Shown: positions 63,037 to 64,000 of the stretch, piece by piece
Layout of the letters: each line of letters opens with the position of its first letter
How positions within the stretch are numbered: the stretch's first letter is position 1
Assembly (NCBI RefSeq): GCF_019635935.1
Contig: NZ_JAHBYN010000001.1
Span: forward strand, 372,001-436,000
DNA length: 64,000 nt
Direction: 5' to 3'
From: Parvibaculum sp.
GTDB taxonomy: Bacteria > Pseudomonadota > Alphaproteobacteria > Parvibaculales > Parvibaculaceae
Translations under genes and position numbers: made by a program
Notes under the pieces: model-generated
Seen by the model: the letters and a program-made list of their open reading frames with translations, nothing else
What the model was told of the DNA's origin: nothing
Databases searched by the model: none

Positions 63037-64000
63037 TTACGCGAACTCCATGATCACCGCGTCTACCGCGAGGCTGTCGCCCGGCGCGGCGTTGACTTTT
63101 TCGACGGTGCAGTCGAATTCGGCGCGCAGGATGTTTTCCATTTTCATCGCCTCGACGACGGCGAGCGCCTCGCCGGCTTTGACTTCCTGGCCTTCGCTGA
63201 CGTGAATGGCTTTCACGAGACCCGGCATCGGGCAGAGCAGAAGTTTCGAAGTGTCGGCCGCGATCTTTTCCGGCATCAACGCGTTCAGGCGATGCCCGAC
63301 AACCGTGCGGACAACGGCATGGGCGGACGCGCCGCGATAGCGCAGGATGTAGCCCTGCTTGGCGCGAACGATTTCGACCGTCATGGGCACGCCATCGACC
63401 TCGCCGCGGAAGACGGCCTGCCCCGGCACCCACTGGCTGCGCACCAGATGGCTTTCGCCCTTCGCGCCCTTGTCGTCGAGGAAGACGACGCGCAACGCAC
63501 CGTTCGCGTCTTCCGCCGTCACGCGCTGGTTCCAGTCGCCGACCGAGACGACCCATTCGCTGGGAAGCTTGCGCGGGCGGCCCGAAAGCTGGCCGGAAAT
63601 CTGCACCGCGCGCGCCGCATGGATCGCGTTGATGAAAACGGCGATGGCCGCGAAACGCACCGCGCGCTCATCCGCCAGCGGAACGCCGTGGAAGCCGTCC
63701 GGATATTCCTCGGCGATGAAGCCGGTGGTGATGTTGCCGGAGCGGAAACGCGGATGCTCCATGATCGCGTTGACGAAGGGAATGTTGTGCTGGATGCCCT
63801 CGATGTGGAACTCGTCGAGCGCCAGCGCCATGCGGTCGATGGCGGCGAGGCGGTCCGGCCCATGCGTGCAGAGCTTGGCGATCATCGGATCGTAGAACAT
63901 CGAAATCTCGCCGCCTTCATAGACGCCGGTGTCGTTGCGCACCGTGAGACCGTTCGCCGTGCCTTCGGCCGGCGGCTGGTAGCGCACGAGACGGCCGGTG
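63037..64000 (-). CDS. Acetyl/propionyl-CoA carboxylase alpha subunit, C-terminal part (5' end missing)
   Basis: The last 321 residues of a biotin carboxylase-biotin carrier fusion, most likely the propionyl-CoA (or 3-methylcrotonyl-CoA) carboxylase alpha subunit. Visible: the biotin-carboxylase C-terminal region (YDPMIAKLCTHGPDRLAAID, NIPFVNAIMEHPRFRSG), a middle BT-like domain as in PccA, and the biotinyl domain with EAMKMEN near the end (biotinylated Lys). Propionyl-CoA breakdown would lead to methylmalonyl-CoA. The gene continues beyond the right edge of the window. Confidence 0.9.
   Translation of the reverse strand, partial: TGRLVRYQPPAEGTANGLTVRNDTGVYEGGEISMFYDPMIAKLCTHGPDRLAAIDRMALALDEFHIEGIQHNIPFVNAIMEHPRFRSGNITTGFIAEEYPDGFHGVPLADERAVRFAAIAVFINAIHAARAVQISGQLSGRPRKLPSEWVVSVGDWNQRVTAEDANGALRVVFLDDKGAKGESHLVRSQWVPGQAVFRGEVDGVPMTVEIVRAKQGYILRYRGASAHAVVRTVVGHRLNALMPEKIAADTSKLLLCPMPGLVKAIHVSEGQEVKAGEALAVVEAMKMENILRAEFDCTVEKVNAAPGDSLAVDAVIMEFA

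Overview
This 64-kb window is a high-GC chromosomal segment of an alphaproteobacterium, most likely of the order Hyphomicrobiales; a Parvibaculum-like organism is my guess, not something I could test. The signs are a DivK/PleD pair, MipZ, a perfect CtrA-type box, an EipB (DUF1849) gene, DUF3572, DUF1489, DUF1499 and DUF983 proteins, an APS-type CysH and a degenerate dihydroorotase behind pyrB. Both ends cut through genes: gatB on the left, and a biotin-containing acyl-CoA carboxylase alpha subunit on the right. Nearly everything between is tightly packed, mostly housekeeping coding sequence, with many ATGA-type start/stop overlaps and several convergent pairs that touch or overlap.

Layout. 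1-3060: gatC-gatA-gatB (minus), divergent from ruvX and an AEC transporter. 4671-6893: brnT-brnA-aidB (minus), a toxin-antitoxin pair coupled to an acyl-CoA dehydrogenase-like DNA-alkylation protein. 7033-11119: pyrB, inactive-looking pyrC', plsY, dprA. 11738-17310: topA, rnr, DUF983. 17317-21302: fatty-acid desaturase divergent from two tandem NUDIX hydrolases, then an MFS transporter. 21391-22926: a lower-GC accessory patch with a small unknown gene, a relic pseudogene and a P63C-domain gene. 22927-24123: rpmG between two gene-poor stretches that hold two tiny ORFs with strong Shine-Dalgarno sites and hairpins. 24124-27094: pleD-divK divergent from DUF3572-HAD. 27227-28192: an ABA4-like membrane protein and a MarR regulator sharing a 44-bp palindromic operator. 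28262-35570: a CapA-like protein, a ROK sugar kinase coupled to dinB, eipB, a hydroxyacid dehydrogenase coupled to an SUMF1-like lipoprotein, and a diguanylate cyclase.

35576-46252: agmatine deiminase, RidA, a FemAB-like acyltransferase, a HIT protein, a beta-propeller protein, a VOC protein, clpS-clpA, DUF1499, and a SPOR-tailed D,D-carboxypeptidase. 46249-51242: mipZ, divergent from a three-gene, start/stop-coupled operon of a glutamine-synthetase-like ligase, an aldehyde dehydrogenase and an iron-type alcohol dehydrogenase. 51244-58613: panC, a hydrolase, DUF1489, SnoaL, thiolase, PAP2, Kelch and mgtE. 58759-60314: tRNA-Leu(GAG) and cysG(N)-cysH for assimilatory sulfate reduction and siroheme. 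60486-64000: orphan fliN, lipB, a polymer-forming membrane protein and the carboxylase.

The most interesting non-coding signals are two near-identical Pho boxes (31858-31886 and 61591-61619), the second with a well-placed -10 and a downstream terminator that together outline a possible phosphate-controlled small RNA; the MarR/ABA4 operator; a CtrA box with an embedded GANTC site at 44405; and the mini-ORF loci around rpmG. I found no CRISPR array, complete insertion sequence or prophage. I did not recognise any single large undescribed system; the GS-ALDH-ADH operon and the candidate Pho small RNA are the best leads.
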